Shown here: piece after piece, positions 1 through 5,721 of the stretch
Numbering within the stretch: position 1 is the stretch's first letter
Layout: each line of letters opens with the position of its first letter
Assembly (NCBI GenBank): GCA_938040915.1
Contig: CALHZE010000332.1
Span: forward strand, 1-6,498
Direction: 5' to 3'
DNA from: an uncultured Bacteroidia bacterium
Lineage (GTDB): Bacteria; Bacteroidota; Bacteroidia; Bacteroidales; CAJPTX01
Length of the DNA: 6,498 bases
The notes under the pieces: model-generated
Told to the model about the DNA's origin: nothing
The model's input: the letters and a program-made list of their open reading frames with translations, nothing else
Database searches by the model: none
Translations under genes and position numbers: made by a program

Positions 1-672
1 CTTAAAGCGATACATCTCAAAGATGTTAAATCGCATAGCTCCATAGCCGGAGATCTTGCGGGGGAGGCGGAGCTCGCGGTCGATGTTACGCGTGCCGAAG
101 TAAGGCTCGGCGAGGTGATGCACCGCAAGCCCAAAATCGAGCAACTGGTATTCACCAGCGACCCCTACGCCGAAGTCGTAGGTAAAGCGCTTTTTGTTGG
201 AATAAGTGAGAGGTTCGGTAGCGACTCTCTCGGTATTTAACATATCTGGGAAGACGAGCTTGTTATAGTTAGTCGCCTTCATCATAGCGCCGCCTTGCAC
301 CCCGATACGCAACCGGAAGTCATAGGTAACGTCAATCATAAATGAGTAGAAGACGTTGAGCGCGGTGTGCTGGAGGACGTAGTCCCCTTGGACGTCGTTG
401 GTGAGGGTTGCGCCGATGGCGTGGTTGTAGTAAAGCCCGAAAGGTCTGTCGAATGAAACTCCGTAGGAGGTGTAAGGGGAGTTGGTGTTAAGCCACTGGT
501 TCTTGTAAAAGGAACCGAAACGCATCATCCCCGAGTTTCCGACATGGGCGGGGTTGACCAATACGGGTAACTCGAGCGGCAGGGAATAAGAGAATACCTG
601 CGCGTCGAGACTCTTTGCCATCACAAGGCAAAGAGCCAATAAGAGAAAGCCCGTTCGTAGAATAGTACGCAC
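1..672 (-). CDS. PorP/SprF-family type IX secretion system outer-membrane protein (C-terminus cut off by window edge)
   Basis: The reading frame is open for 224 codons from a GTG at 672 to the left edge; family members are about 300 residues, so roughly the last quarter is missing. Residues 1-25 form a signal peptide (basic start, hydrophobic LLLALCLVMA, probable cleavage after SLDAQ). The PorP/SprF hallmarks follow in order: NPAHVG at 40-45 (family NPAYAG), FYKNQW at 55-60 (family YRNQW), YTSYGVSFDRPFG near 67-79, YDFGVGVAGEY at 165-175, and VHHLAEPYF at 184-192. These are membrane beta-barrel proteins of the type IX secretion and gliding machinery; in P. gingivalis porP heads the porPKLMN operon, so porK could lie beyond the left edge (inference). 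No ATG lies upstream in frame. An ATG at codon 18 would cut the signal peptide, so GTG is preferred. Whether this is the core PorP or an effector-linked paralogue cannot be told from this fragment. Confidence 0.86.
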   Translation of the reverse strand, partial: MRTILRTGFLLLALCLVMAKSLDAQVFSYSLPLELPVLVNPAHVGNSGMMRFGSFYKNQWLNTNSPYTSYGVSFDRPFGLYYNHAIGATLTNDVQGDYVLQHTALNVFYSFMIDVTYDFRLRIGVQGGAMMKATNYNKLVFPDMLNTERVATEPLTYSNKKRFTYDFGVGVAGEYQLLDFGLAVHHLAEPYFGTRNIDRELRLPRKISGYGAMRFNIFEMYRFK

Positions 673-742
673 GCTACAACCGTTAAAAAAGACCGCGAAT
701 CTCAATACTCTGCTTTGTTTTAACGTAGAAAGTGGCGAAAAG

Positions 743-988
743 TTATGACTCGGATTCGCTGTCGTCTACCGAACAGGCACTTTCCGCCGTAGTCGCGGGC
801 TTCTTGCGCCGATACCACGCGTCTGCAAGCAACAGCCCGACCACCACCCCAAAAGCGCGGGGGAGCATTCGCTGCGTGAGCGAGAGCGACTCGAAGCCGT
901 GATTGGCCAATGCATAAACGACAGAAAAGAACACCCCGCCGAGGAGCGCTCCTGCCAAACGAACCCACACACCTTTTCCACACTTCAT
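743..988 (-). CDS. Possible small two-helix membrane protein of unknown function
   Basis: An 81-codon frame begins at the ATG at 988 (MKCGKGVWVRLAG). I do not recognise a family. Two hydrophobic stretches are visible, residues about 11-28 (LAGALLGGVFFSVVYAL) and about 44-58 (RAFGVVVGLLLADAW). A basic YRRKK follows, then a Ser/Asp/Glu-rich tail ending DDSESES, which suggests an integral membrane protein with a polar C-terminal tail. The frame extends upstream to a TTG at 1027, but a TAnnTTTG promoter-like motif at 1005-1012 would place transcription initiation just before the ATG at 988. The stop lies 70 bp before the PorP-like start on the same strand, so the two may be co-transcribed. It is divergent from the first TPM gene. 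The membrane-like composition argues for a real gene, but two other frames are also open here, so this remains moderate. Confidence 0.5.
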   Translation of the reverse strand: MKCGKGVWVRLAGALLGGVFFSVVYALANHGFESLSLTQRMLPRAFGVVVGLLLADAWYRRKKPATTAESACSVDDSESES

Positions 989-1004
989 CGTCAAAGAGAT
1001 CGAA

Positions 1005-1012
1005 CAAAAGTA
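1005..1012 (-). promoter_or_regulatory. Candidate Bacteroidota -7 promoter element (TACTTTTG)
   Basis: On the minus strand the sequence TACTTTTG matches the Bacteroidota -7 consensus TAnnTTTG. It ends 16 bases before the A of the ATG at 988, implying a very short 5' leader for the 81-residue membrane protein. The expected -33 TTTG at 19-21 bases upstream is not present; the nearest TTTG is only 12 bases away. The assignment is therefore weak. Confidence 0.3.
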
Positions 1013-1113
1013 AGAAAACTCTTTCAAAAGAACGCGGGAAGCTTACGCAAATTGCACCACGACAAACTTTCAAAAAAGAGAGAACTTTGTACCAAAGAAA
1101 AACACAAGACGCG

Positions 1114-2001
1114 ATGTATCGAGGTAAGATCTGGCACGTGGTGTTATGGCTTGTCACCACTCTACTCATATTGCGGGGGCAAGAGAGCATCGCCGCGCCG
1201 CTACTCCCCATGCCGCGCAACATGGTCAATGACTCAGCACACCTTTACACCCCCGCGGAGACCGAGCGACTAGAAACGCTTTTGCGAGGCTACAGAGACT
1301 CCACGGGGCGAGACATCGTGGTAGTCACGGTGCGGGATTTTCAAGGGCGCGAGGTCAACGATTTTGCCACCCGCCTTGGTAACGACTGGGGGGTAGGGCA
1401 GCAAAGAATCAATAACGGTATCATCTTCCTTATCCGAGCGAGCCAGATGCCCCCCTACACTATGCCAGATTCGGCGCGCCAAGACATATCCGCTTGGTTA
1501 GAAACGCCGCGTGAGGGATTGGAGCGCATTCAACGTTTACCCGCCTTTTTGGAGCATCTGCAAGAGACGACATCTGAGGATTGGAGAGACGCGCGCCCCA
1601 CAGGAGACTATGGCGAAGGGTATATCGCCACAGGGCGAGGGATGGAAGGCGTCATCCCCGACGTCCTAGCGACGCGTATCATGCGCAATGTCGTAGCTCC
1701 CTTCTGCGTATCGCAACGTTACGCGGAGGGTACCGAGGTCGGCGTCTATGCCCTGATCGCCGCTTTAGCAGGTGACGAAGCTTCTATTGCCAGCTTAAAT
1801 GCATCAAAAGAAGAGAGCGGAGGCGGTTGGTTAAAAATCGTAGTGGCGGTAGTACTCTTCTGGATCGTACGCCGTTTCATGAAAGGCTCGTCGAGTGGGT
1901 CTCTCTTCTCTGGAAGTCCCTCGAGAGGAGGCTCATCGCGAGGAGGTTATTCGGGCGGAGGAGGTTCGTTCGGCGGCGGAGGAGGAGGAAGCCGGTTCTA
2001 G
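1114..2001 (+). CDS. TPM-domain (TLP18.3/Psb32/MOLO-1, YgcG-like) envelope protein, paralogue 1
   Basis: The 295-residue protein starts at the ATG at 1114, which gives a proper signal peptide (MYRGKIWHVVLWLVTTLLIL, cleavage near SIAA). The frame is open back to 910, but that extension is highly basic and lies before the signal peptide. The TPM domain runs about residues 33-215: VNDSAHLYTPAE (38-49), TGRDIVVVTV (64-73), VNDFATRLGNDWGVGQ (81-96), NNGIIFLI (100-107), YIATGRGMEGVIPD (170-183) and the VAP turn (193-196). Between NNGIIFLI and YIATGRG sits an unusually long segment of about 60 residues where most family members have a short linker. One membrane helix follows at about 239-253, then a Ser/Gly-rich tail ending GGGGGGSRF, as in YgcG-type proteins. 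Some plant TPM proteins have been reported to hydrolyse phosphate esters; the bacterial role is poorly known. It is followed 196 bp later by a close paralogue. No LemA gene, a common partner, is present. Confidence 0.92.
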   Translation: MYRGKIWHVVLWLVTTLLILRGQESIAAPLLPMPRNMVNDSAHLYTPAETERLETLLRGYRDSTGRDIVVVTVRDFQGREVNDFATRLGNDWGVGQQRINNGIIFLIRASQMPPYTMPDSARQDISAWLETPREGLERIQRLPAFLEHLQETTSEDWRDARPTGDYGEGYIATGRGMEGVIPDVLATRIMRNVVAPFCVSQRYAEGTEVGVYALIAALAGDEASIASLNASKEESGGGWLKIVVAVVLFWIVRRFMKGSSSGSLFSGSPSRGGSSRGGYSGGGGSFGGGGGGSRF

Positions 2002-2047
2002 AATAGCGAGTCCTCACGCCGGAGGAGCGAGGGAGGAGAAGGAAGGC

Positions 2048-2097
2048 GGCACGTTGTGCCAAGTTGCGGGCGTAGCACGATACGCCCCAGCAAGGGG
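2048..2097. repeat. Three-hairpin structured element, copy 1 (between the TPM genes)
   Basis: Three adjacent inverted repeats can be read directly: GGCAC-GTT-GTGCC (2048-2060), GGGCGTA-GCACGA-TACGCCC (2068-2087) and CCCC-AGCAA-GGGG (2085-2097). The second and third overlap at 2085-2087, so both cannot form fully at once. The same architecture recurs at 6333-6381 with the linker AGTTGCGGG and the core TAGCACG conserved and the stem bases changed in pairs. It lies 46 bases after the first TPM stop and 100 bases before the second TPM start. It could be an intercistronic RNA structure or a dispersed repeat insertion. No T-run follows, so it is not a classical terminator. Confidence 0.65.
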
Positions 2098-2197
2098 ACG
2101 GAAAACTGTATTTTGACACACTTACGGAGTCTTTGCTCATTCACACAAGACGAAGTTTCCCAACAGAGGGTATTTTGCCCCTTAAGCCACAAAAACA

Positions 2198-3256
2198 ATG
2201 CATCTAAACCAAACACAACGTGTAAGCCTACTACTTATCATAGCCCTATTAGCATTATACCAAGCGGTAAGTGCGACGCCGCTACTCCCCATGCCGCGCA
2301 ATATGGTCAACGACTCGGCACACCTTTACACCCCCGCGGAGACCGAGCGACTAGAAGCGCTTTTACGAAACTACAGAGACTCCACGGGACGGGACATCGT
2401 GGTGGTCACGGTGCGGGATCTTCGAGGGCACGAGGTCAACGAGTTTGCCACTCGCCTCGGTAACGACTGGGGGGTGGGGCAACGCGACGTAAATAATGGG
2501 CTTATCTTCTTGCTTGTGCCGAGCCGCATGCCGGCTTATGAGCTCCCCCCAGAGGCGCACGAACGTAGCGAACAGTGGTTAGCTCTCGGCACAGACTCCG
2601 CGCGACTTAACCGCCTGCCCGATCTATTGAAGCACTTCGTGACGTTGACGAATGAGCGTTGGAAAGAGGGGTGTCCGGCGGGCTACTATGGCGAGGGGTA
2701 TATCGCCACGGGACGCGGTATGGAGGGAGCATTGCCCGACATCCTTGCAATGCGGATTATGCGTGATATCGTCGCCCCATACGCCGCGGCACACCGTTAT
2801 GCGGAGGGGACGGAGGCGGGGGTATATGCTATTATGACGATCGTTGCAGGCGACGCCTCATCGCTTAGTGCACTACAATCCGAGGCGACGCACTCGTCAG
2901 AGGGGTGGCGGATCGTCGCGTGGCTTCTACTCGGGGTCGTGGGGTATGTAGCCGCGGGTTATGGGGTGGGGCTTTTGATAGTCCTGTTGCAGTCACTGGG
3001 GTATCTTTTCCGTTATTGGGGAAGTAAGAAGTTACAGCGCCAGTATCGCCTCGGACAGTATTGGCGTCAAGAGACGAAGCAGTCGGCACGGCGTGTCTTG
3101 CGCAGAGTGCCGTCGATCTTGTGGGATATCTTCACATTCCTCTTGGCGAGCGTCCTCAGAGGGCGCAGCAGTGGGAGTGGCGGAAGCAGCGGACGCGGGC
3201 GCTACTCGGGTGGCGGAGGTTCGTTTGGCGGCGGAGGCGGGGGGAGTCGGTTCTAA
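2198..3256 (+). CDS. TPM-domain (TLP18.3/Psb32/MOLO-1, YgcG-like) membrane protein, paralogue 2
   Basis: The 352-residue protein starts at the ATG at 2198 and carries a signal peptide (MHLNQTQRVSLLLIIALLAL, cleavage near AVSA) unrelated in sequence to that of paralogue 1. The TPM domain spans about 32-215 with the same motifs: VNDSAHLYTPAE, TGRDIVVVTV, VNEFATRLGNDWGVGQ, NNGLIFLL (99-106), YIATGRGMEGALPD (168-181) and VAPY. It also has the long insert (about 107-167), here strongly diverged. After the domain come one or two membrane helices (about 237-270), a basic segment of about 40 residues rich in Arg/Lys/Gln, a short hydrophobic stretch (311-319), and the Gly/Ser tail ending GGGGGGSRF. 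The tail closely matches that of paralogue 1. The middle region 272-310 is extra relative to paralogue 1. Tandem placement points to duplication. A terminator lies at 3409-3441. Orthology to a named gene cannot be assigned. Confidence 0.93.
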   Translation: MHLNQTQRVSLLLIIALLALYQAVSATPLLPMPRNMVNDSAHLYTPAETERLEALLRNYRDSTGRDIVVVTVRDLRGHEVNEFATRLGNDWGVGQRDVNNGLIFLLVPSRMPAYELPPEAHERSEQWLALGTDSARLNRLPDLLKHFVTLTNERWKEGCPAGYYGEGYIATGRGMEGALPDILAMRIMRDIVAPYAAAHRYAEGTEAGVYAIMTIVAGDASSLSALQSEATHSSEGWRIVAWLLLGVVGYVAAGYGVGLLIVLLQSLGYLFRYWGSKKLQRQYRLGQYWRQETKQSARRVLRRVPSILWDIFTFLLASVLRGRSSGSGGSSGRGRYSGGGGSFGGGGGGSRF

Positions 3257-3257
3257 G

Positions 3258-3398
3258 TTAGATTAACGAGCTTCTGGCACGGAAGACGGAGGGGAGGTAG
3301 CCCGTCATCCGCTTGAAAAACTTAATGGAGTCAGGCGGGGCATCAAAGCTGGGAGTATAGGTCTTCTCGATAAAACTCGTGGATGTGTAGCACGGCAT
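3258..3398 (-). pseudogene. Remnant of an AraC-type transcriptional regulator (C-terminal helix-turn-helix end)
   Basis: A 46-codon minus-strand frame (ATG at 3398, TAA at 3258) ends FDAPPDSIKFFKRMTGYLP followed by SVFRAR. This closely follows the last part of AraC-family DNA-binding domains, whose second helix-turn-helix typically reads like GFxSPSYFxKxFKKxTGxTPxEYR. The rest of a normal 100-residue domain is absent: the frame meets a stop just upstream, and the preceding residues (MPCYTSTSFIEKTY) do not look like AraC sequence. I read it as a decayed fragment, convergent with the second TPM gene and separated from its stop by a single base. It could instead be a small expressed protein, but one half of the DNA-binding domain alone is unlikely to be functional. 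Confidence 0.55.
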
Positions 3399-3408
3399 AT
3401 AATATTTC

Positions 3409-3441
3409 GGGGCGTGGCTCGCAATGAGTCACGCCCCTTTT
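3409..3441 (+). terminator. Rho-independent terminator after the TPM pair
   Basis: GGGGCGTG (3409-3416) pairs with CACGCCCC (3430-3437). After one mismatch the stem continues as CTC/GAG, and a short T-run (3438-3441) follows on the plus strand. It lies about 150 bases past the second TPM stop, so it would end TPM transcription. On the minus strand no T-run follows the hairpin, so DUF3825 transcription may read through into the AraC remnant. Confidence 0.7.
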
Positions 3442-3468
3442 ACGATAACAAGGGAGCAGGGGGAGAGC

Positions 3469-4311
3469 TCACGGGTTCAGCCATCCGTCAGACAGTCTTG
3501 TGACAAGGCGTGCGTCGAAGTAGGCCATATCCATGGAGAGGAGGGTTTTGCCGCGGTAAATTCGCAAGTTATCGTCTCGCTCGACCACGAGGGCGACATC
3601 GGGAATCCCAGCCTCGTTGGTTAAGACGAGGGGGAGGAGAAGTTGCACCTTATTTTCATACCAGTGTGGGATGGCGATTTTATAGTCTCGGCGGATTTGC
3701 CCCACGAGCGACTGTATCGCCCCGAGGATGAGTGTGCTCGCCATCTCTAGGTTCTCTTGTAGGATGGGAGGTAAGCGATCTTTGGCGTGATCGAGAAAAT
3801 GGTCGAGGTCGGGCTCAATGGAATAGTCGGTGTTGAAGATCAAGTCTTTGATATCGGTAATATAGGTCGCCAGCTCGGGGATCGCGGGGTAAGGGCTAAG
3901 CTTTTTGGAGTCTGATTTGCAGAAGACGTGGAAGACCCAGTCTGACTGATTGAGCTCCTCGGCTCTCTTATTTCTGAAGAAAGTCACGAAGATATCTTTT
4001 CCTTTTGAGGTTTGTAGCCCCGTATTGAAACAAGCTTTGTCGTTGTCTTCGGAGTAGACAATCTTGTTTTCTTCTTGTAGGCGCAAGAAGGTATAATTGA
4101 GATAGTTGGTCAGGATAGGATAGCTCTGGTTGGCGTACTGTTTTACAAAATTGGGATTGTTGAAATGCCAATTCTCTTTTTGAGCCATAGCGGCAAGGAT
4201 AGCAAAGCTGTTTTCCCAATTCTCTCCTTCTGCTGCGCGAAAAGGGAAATAGGCAAAAATCTCTCTAGGATCCTGATATCGATATCGTCTAAGTAGGGAG
4301 CTGTAAGCCAT
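3469..4311 (-). CDS. DUF3825-like cytoplasmic protein
   Basis: The chosen start is the ATG at 4311 (MAYSSLLRRYRYQDP), giving 280 residues. The frame continues upstream, but the added residues are low in similarity to anything and follow an A-rich leader typical of Bacteroidota mRNAs. The sequence resembles the DUF3825 family: an aromatic N-terminal block IFAYFPF (18-24), a helical LAAMAQKENWHF (39-50), ILTNYLNYTFLRL (66-78), then the characteristic FNTGL (95-99) followed by GKDIFVTFFRN (104-114) and WVFHVFCKSD (125-134). The C-terminal half contains a helical region (167-210) and a beta-rich end, KVQLLLPLVL to ALVVERDDNLRIYRGKTLLSMDMAY (about 221-264). There is no signal peptide or membrane helix. 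Family function is not established; from memory it co-occurs with the OST-HTH RNA-binding domain in some bacteria. Codon use seems more AT-rich than in the TPM genes, which may hint at transfer. It has its own candidate promoter at 4414-4445. Confidence 0.82.
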   Translation of the reverse strand: MAYSSLLRRYRYQDPREIFAYFPFRAAEGENWENSFAILAAMAQKENWHFNNPNFVKQYANQSYPILTNYLNYTFLRLQEENKIVYSEDNDKACFNTGLQTSKGKDIFVTFFRNKRAEELNQSDWVFHVFCKSDSKKLSPYPAIPELATYITDIKDLIFNTDYSIEPDLDHFLDHAKDRLPPILQENLEMASTLILGAIQSLVGQIRRDYKIAIPHWYENKVQLLLPLVLTNEAGIPDVALVVERDDNLRIYRGKTLLSMDMAYFDARLVTRLSDGWLNP

Positions 4312-4348
4312 GAGTCCTCGTTTTTTTATTTTTATAATGTTTGTCGTT

Positions 4349-4372
4349 GCGCTCGTAGGAGGGGAGGAGCGC
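4349..4372 (-). other. Inverted repeat in the leader of the DUF3825-like gene
   Basis: GCGCTC (4349-4354) and GAGCGC (4367-4372) form a perfect 6-bp stem with a pyrimidine-rich loop on the transcribed (minus) sense. It lies between the candidate promoter and the ATG at 4311, so it would sit in a leader of roughly 95 bases followed by an A-rich stretch. It could modulate translation or be chance. Confidence 0.3.
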
Positions 4373-4413
4373 GCCATCCGTCCCACCCTTTTTTTACTAA
4401 TAGACGGCAATTT

Positions 4414-4445
4414 CAAATAGAGAGGTGGGTACGCATGGGTGCAAA
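4414..4445 (-). promoter_or_regulatory. Candidate promoter of the DUF3825-like gene
   Basis: On the minus strand a TTTG (4445-4442) is followed after exactly 20 bases by TCTATTTG (4421-4414), one mismatch from the Bacteroidota -7 consensus TAnnTTTG, with the expected -33 spacing. Initiation would fall near 4407, about 95 bases before the ATG at 4311. A GGTGC-AAA-GCACC hairpin (4438-4450) overlaps the -33 element and could be an operator or coincidence. Confidence 0.5.
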
Positions 4446-4542
4446 GCACCAACTCAAAGGTATTTATTTTCCCCAAAAGGCTGGCTTACGCAGACGCGTT
4501 GAGAGTGTCGACAGAAATGGTGTCGGCGAGGATCGCGCTAAA

Positions 4543-4582
4543 GTGTTTCCGTTGTGGGTTTACGGAAAAGAGGGGGAAACAC
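4543..4582. repeat. Inverted repeat in the 4312-4631 gene-free stretch
   Basis: GTGTTTCC (4543-4550) is the exact reverse complement of GGAAACAC (4575-4582), with an inner CCGT/ACGG pair. It directly follows the lipoprotein terminator on the minus strand. The rest of the 320-bp stretch between the two minus-strand genes (4451-4542) shows nothing I can name; the open frame across it on the plus strand lacks protein-like character. Confidence 0.4.
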
Positions 4583-4583
4583 C

Positions 4584-4611
4584 AAAAAGGGGGACGCGCA
4601 CGCCCCCCTTT
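4584..4611 (-). terminator. Rho-independent terminator of the lipoprotein gene
   Basis: Read on the minus strand, AAAGGGGG (4611-4604) pairs with CCCCCTTT (4593-4586), with an inner CG/CG pair, and the T-run continues to 4584. It lies 20 bases after the lipoprotein stop codon, the right place and orientation for an intrinsic terminator. Confidence 0.8.
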
Positions 4612-4631
4612 ACATTAGGCAAAGAAATAGA

Positions 4632-5033
4632 CTACCTTTTCGAACCCTTGAACTCCTCGGTGCCTGTGACAAAACTGCGTTTGTAGTAGAGTTCGGAGGC
4701 GGTGAAATAGCCTTCGCCTTGGAAGAGTAATCCTTTGAACTCAAAGGTAATCTTTCCCCCTTTGTTTTCCTTCACCTTGAAAGCGACCTTGACAAGACCT
4801 GCAGAGATGCCTCCGTCGATGCCCTCGGTCTCGCTTTTTTCCACGGTAACGGTTATTTTTTTGGTAGAGTTAATCTCGCGACCGGTGAGGGTCATGGTGG
4901 TCTTTTCCTCGCCCTCGTAGGAGCCGAAGACTTCGGATAAGCTCAGACTCTTCTGCGGAGAATCTTTCTTGCAACCGGTGAGAGAAAAGAGTAGGAGGGC
5001 GGCGGCAGGAATGAGCAATAATCGTGCGTTCAT
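4632..5033 (-). CDS. Small secreted lipoprotein, function unknown
   Basis: A 133-residue protein with a classic lipoprotein signal: a hydrophobic LLLIPAAALLLFS, then the lipobox LTGC with the modified cysteine at residue 21. The mature protein starts CKKDS. The absence of Asp at +2 and the nearby charged residues fit outer-membrane localisation. The mature part (about 112 residues) is rich in alternating beta-strand patterns: SYEGEEKTTMTLTG (38-51), KITVTVEKSE (59-68), GLVKVAFKVKE (79-89), GKITFEFKGLLF (92-103). This suggests a small beta-barrel or sandwich, loosely like the calycin-like lipoproteins of Bacteroides, though that assignment is uncertain. The start ATG at 5033 is supported by the signal peptide. 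It follows the beta-barrel gene by 81 bases with no clear terminator between, so the two probably form an operon closed by the terminator at 4584-4611. Confidence 0.86.
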   Translation of the reverse strand: MNARLLLIPAAALLLFSLTGCKKDSPQKSLSLSEVFGSYEGEEKTTMTLTGREINSTKKITVTVEKSETEGIDGGISAGLVKVAFKVKENKGGKITFEFKGLLFQGEGYFTASELYYKRSFVTGTEEFKGSKR

Positions 5034-5092
5034 CTCTATTGTTCTGGTTCTAGGATGCTCACTTTCTTATACTTATTTGTGCCGTGGTTGTT

Positions 5093-5106
5093 ACAGGTAG
5101 CCCTGT
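5093..5106 (-). other. Small intercistronic hairpin
   Basis: ACAGG and CCTGT form a 5-bp stem with a four-base loop, 8 bases after the stop of the barrel gene. No T-run follows on the minus strand, so read-through into the lipoprotein gene is expected. It may be a processing or stability element. Confidence 0.25.
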
Positions 5107-5114
5107 TTACGAGC

Positions 5115-5639
5115 CTAAAAGAGGTAGGTTGTCCCAACCGACCAGTAGGGTTGCGTGAACAAAAAGAAGGGAATGGGGGCAAGCTCGAAGTTGAGACTCC
5201 AGTGTTCGGAGAACGTACGCCTCCAACCAAAGAAGACGTCAAAACCGTAATGCGGATTCCAACTTGCCTTATAGTCGTTAATTAGGGCTGCTCTCGTATA
5301 CCATATATTCAACCCGTTAAGGACTCCGCCATAGTAGTCCGTCTTACCTACATGCTTATGTAATGCCACTCTCGTATTAAAAGCATGAAGAGCGCCAAAG
5401 GTCGTACCCACATAGCCTCCGACACCGAGCGAAAAGTTAGAGCCAAAAAGATTGCTCGCTACGCAATATTCGTAGGACAGGCTGAAATGGGGTACGACAT
5501 ACATTTTTAGCCCAAAATTGGCATTCACGAGTTGACGCCCTTTGGTAAACTCGCCGCGTGCGTGTGCTGTGTTGTCGACGAAGCTCATGGCGAGCAGGAA
5601 GCATAAGATCCAAAGACCTTTCAGATTGATTTTAGACAT
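5115..5639 (-). CDS. Small outer-membrane beta-barrel protein
   Basis: With the ATG at 5639 the protein has 174 residues and a clear signal peptide: MSKINLKG, the hydrophobic LWILCFLLAMSFV, and an AHA cleavage motif at residues 25-27. A frame extension to 5693 adds residues before the signal peptide and is not used. The mature part alternates hydrophobic and polar residues with many Gly and aromatic residues: NFGLKMYVVPHFSLSYEY (41-58), FSLGVGGYVGTTFG (69-82), YYGGVLNGLNIWYT (102-115), YGFDVFFGWRR (131-141), HWSLNFELAP (146-155). It ends WSVGTTYLF, with the terminal aromatic residue usual for outer-membrane barrels. Size and pattern suggest about eight strands. I cannot place it in a named family. 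The lipoprotein gene follows 81 bases downstream. No convincing promoter matching the Bacteroidota consensus was found just upstream. Confidence 0.8.
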   Translation of the reverse strand: MSKINLKGLWILCFLLAMSFVDNTAHARGEFTKGRQLVNANFGLKMYVVPHFSLSYEYCVASNLFGSNFSLGVGGYVGTTFGALHAFNTRVALHKHVGKTDYYGGVLNGLNIWYTRAALINDYKASWNPHYGFDVFFGWRRTFSEHWSLNFELAPIPFFLFTQPYWSVGTTYLF

Positions 5640-5699
5640 GAGAACTTTATTAGTTGTTAAGTCGAAAGAAGATATTGCACAACCCGAAACCACGGTTTA

Positions 5700-5721
5700 G
5701 GCGGACATAGCACGCTACGCC
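5700..5721. repeat. Degenerate relative of the structured-element core
   Basis: The string TAGCACGCTA (5708-5717) equals the loop region of stem 2 in the element at 6333-6381. It is flanked by GGCG (5700-5703) and CGCC (5718-5721), which can pair with a four-base bulge. Hairpins 1 and 3 of the element are not recognisable. It lies about 60 bases upstream of the beta-barrel gene, so it may be a worn copy or a chance palindrome. Confidence 0.3.

Noticed and set aside
910..1113. In-frame 68-codon N-terminal extension of the first TPM gene
   Set aside because: It is basic and low-complexity, lies in front of a complete signal peptide starting at 1114, and overlaps the divergent small gene and its promoter motif.
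720..1229. 169-codon minus-strand frame over the divergent region
   Set aside because: It covers the start of the TPM gene antisense, is Arg/Cys-rich, and conflicts with the more protein-like 743-988 frame.
2109..2177. Promoter for the second TPM gene at the two TATTTTG strings (2109 and 2171)
   Set aside because: Each is one base short of TAnnTTTG and neither has a TTTG at the right -33 spacing.
4312..4476. 55-codon N-terminal extension of the DUF3825-like gene
   Set aside because: It would include the candidate promoter and the A-rich leader, and its translation looks random.
4435..4686. 83-codon plus-strand frame between the two minus-strand genes
   Set aside because: It overlaps the lipoprotein terminator and 3' end and has no protein-like pattern.
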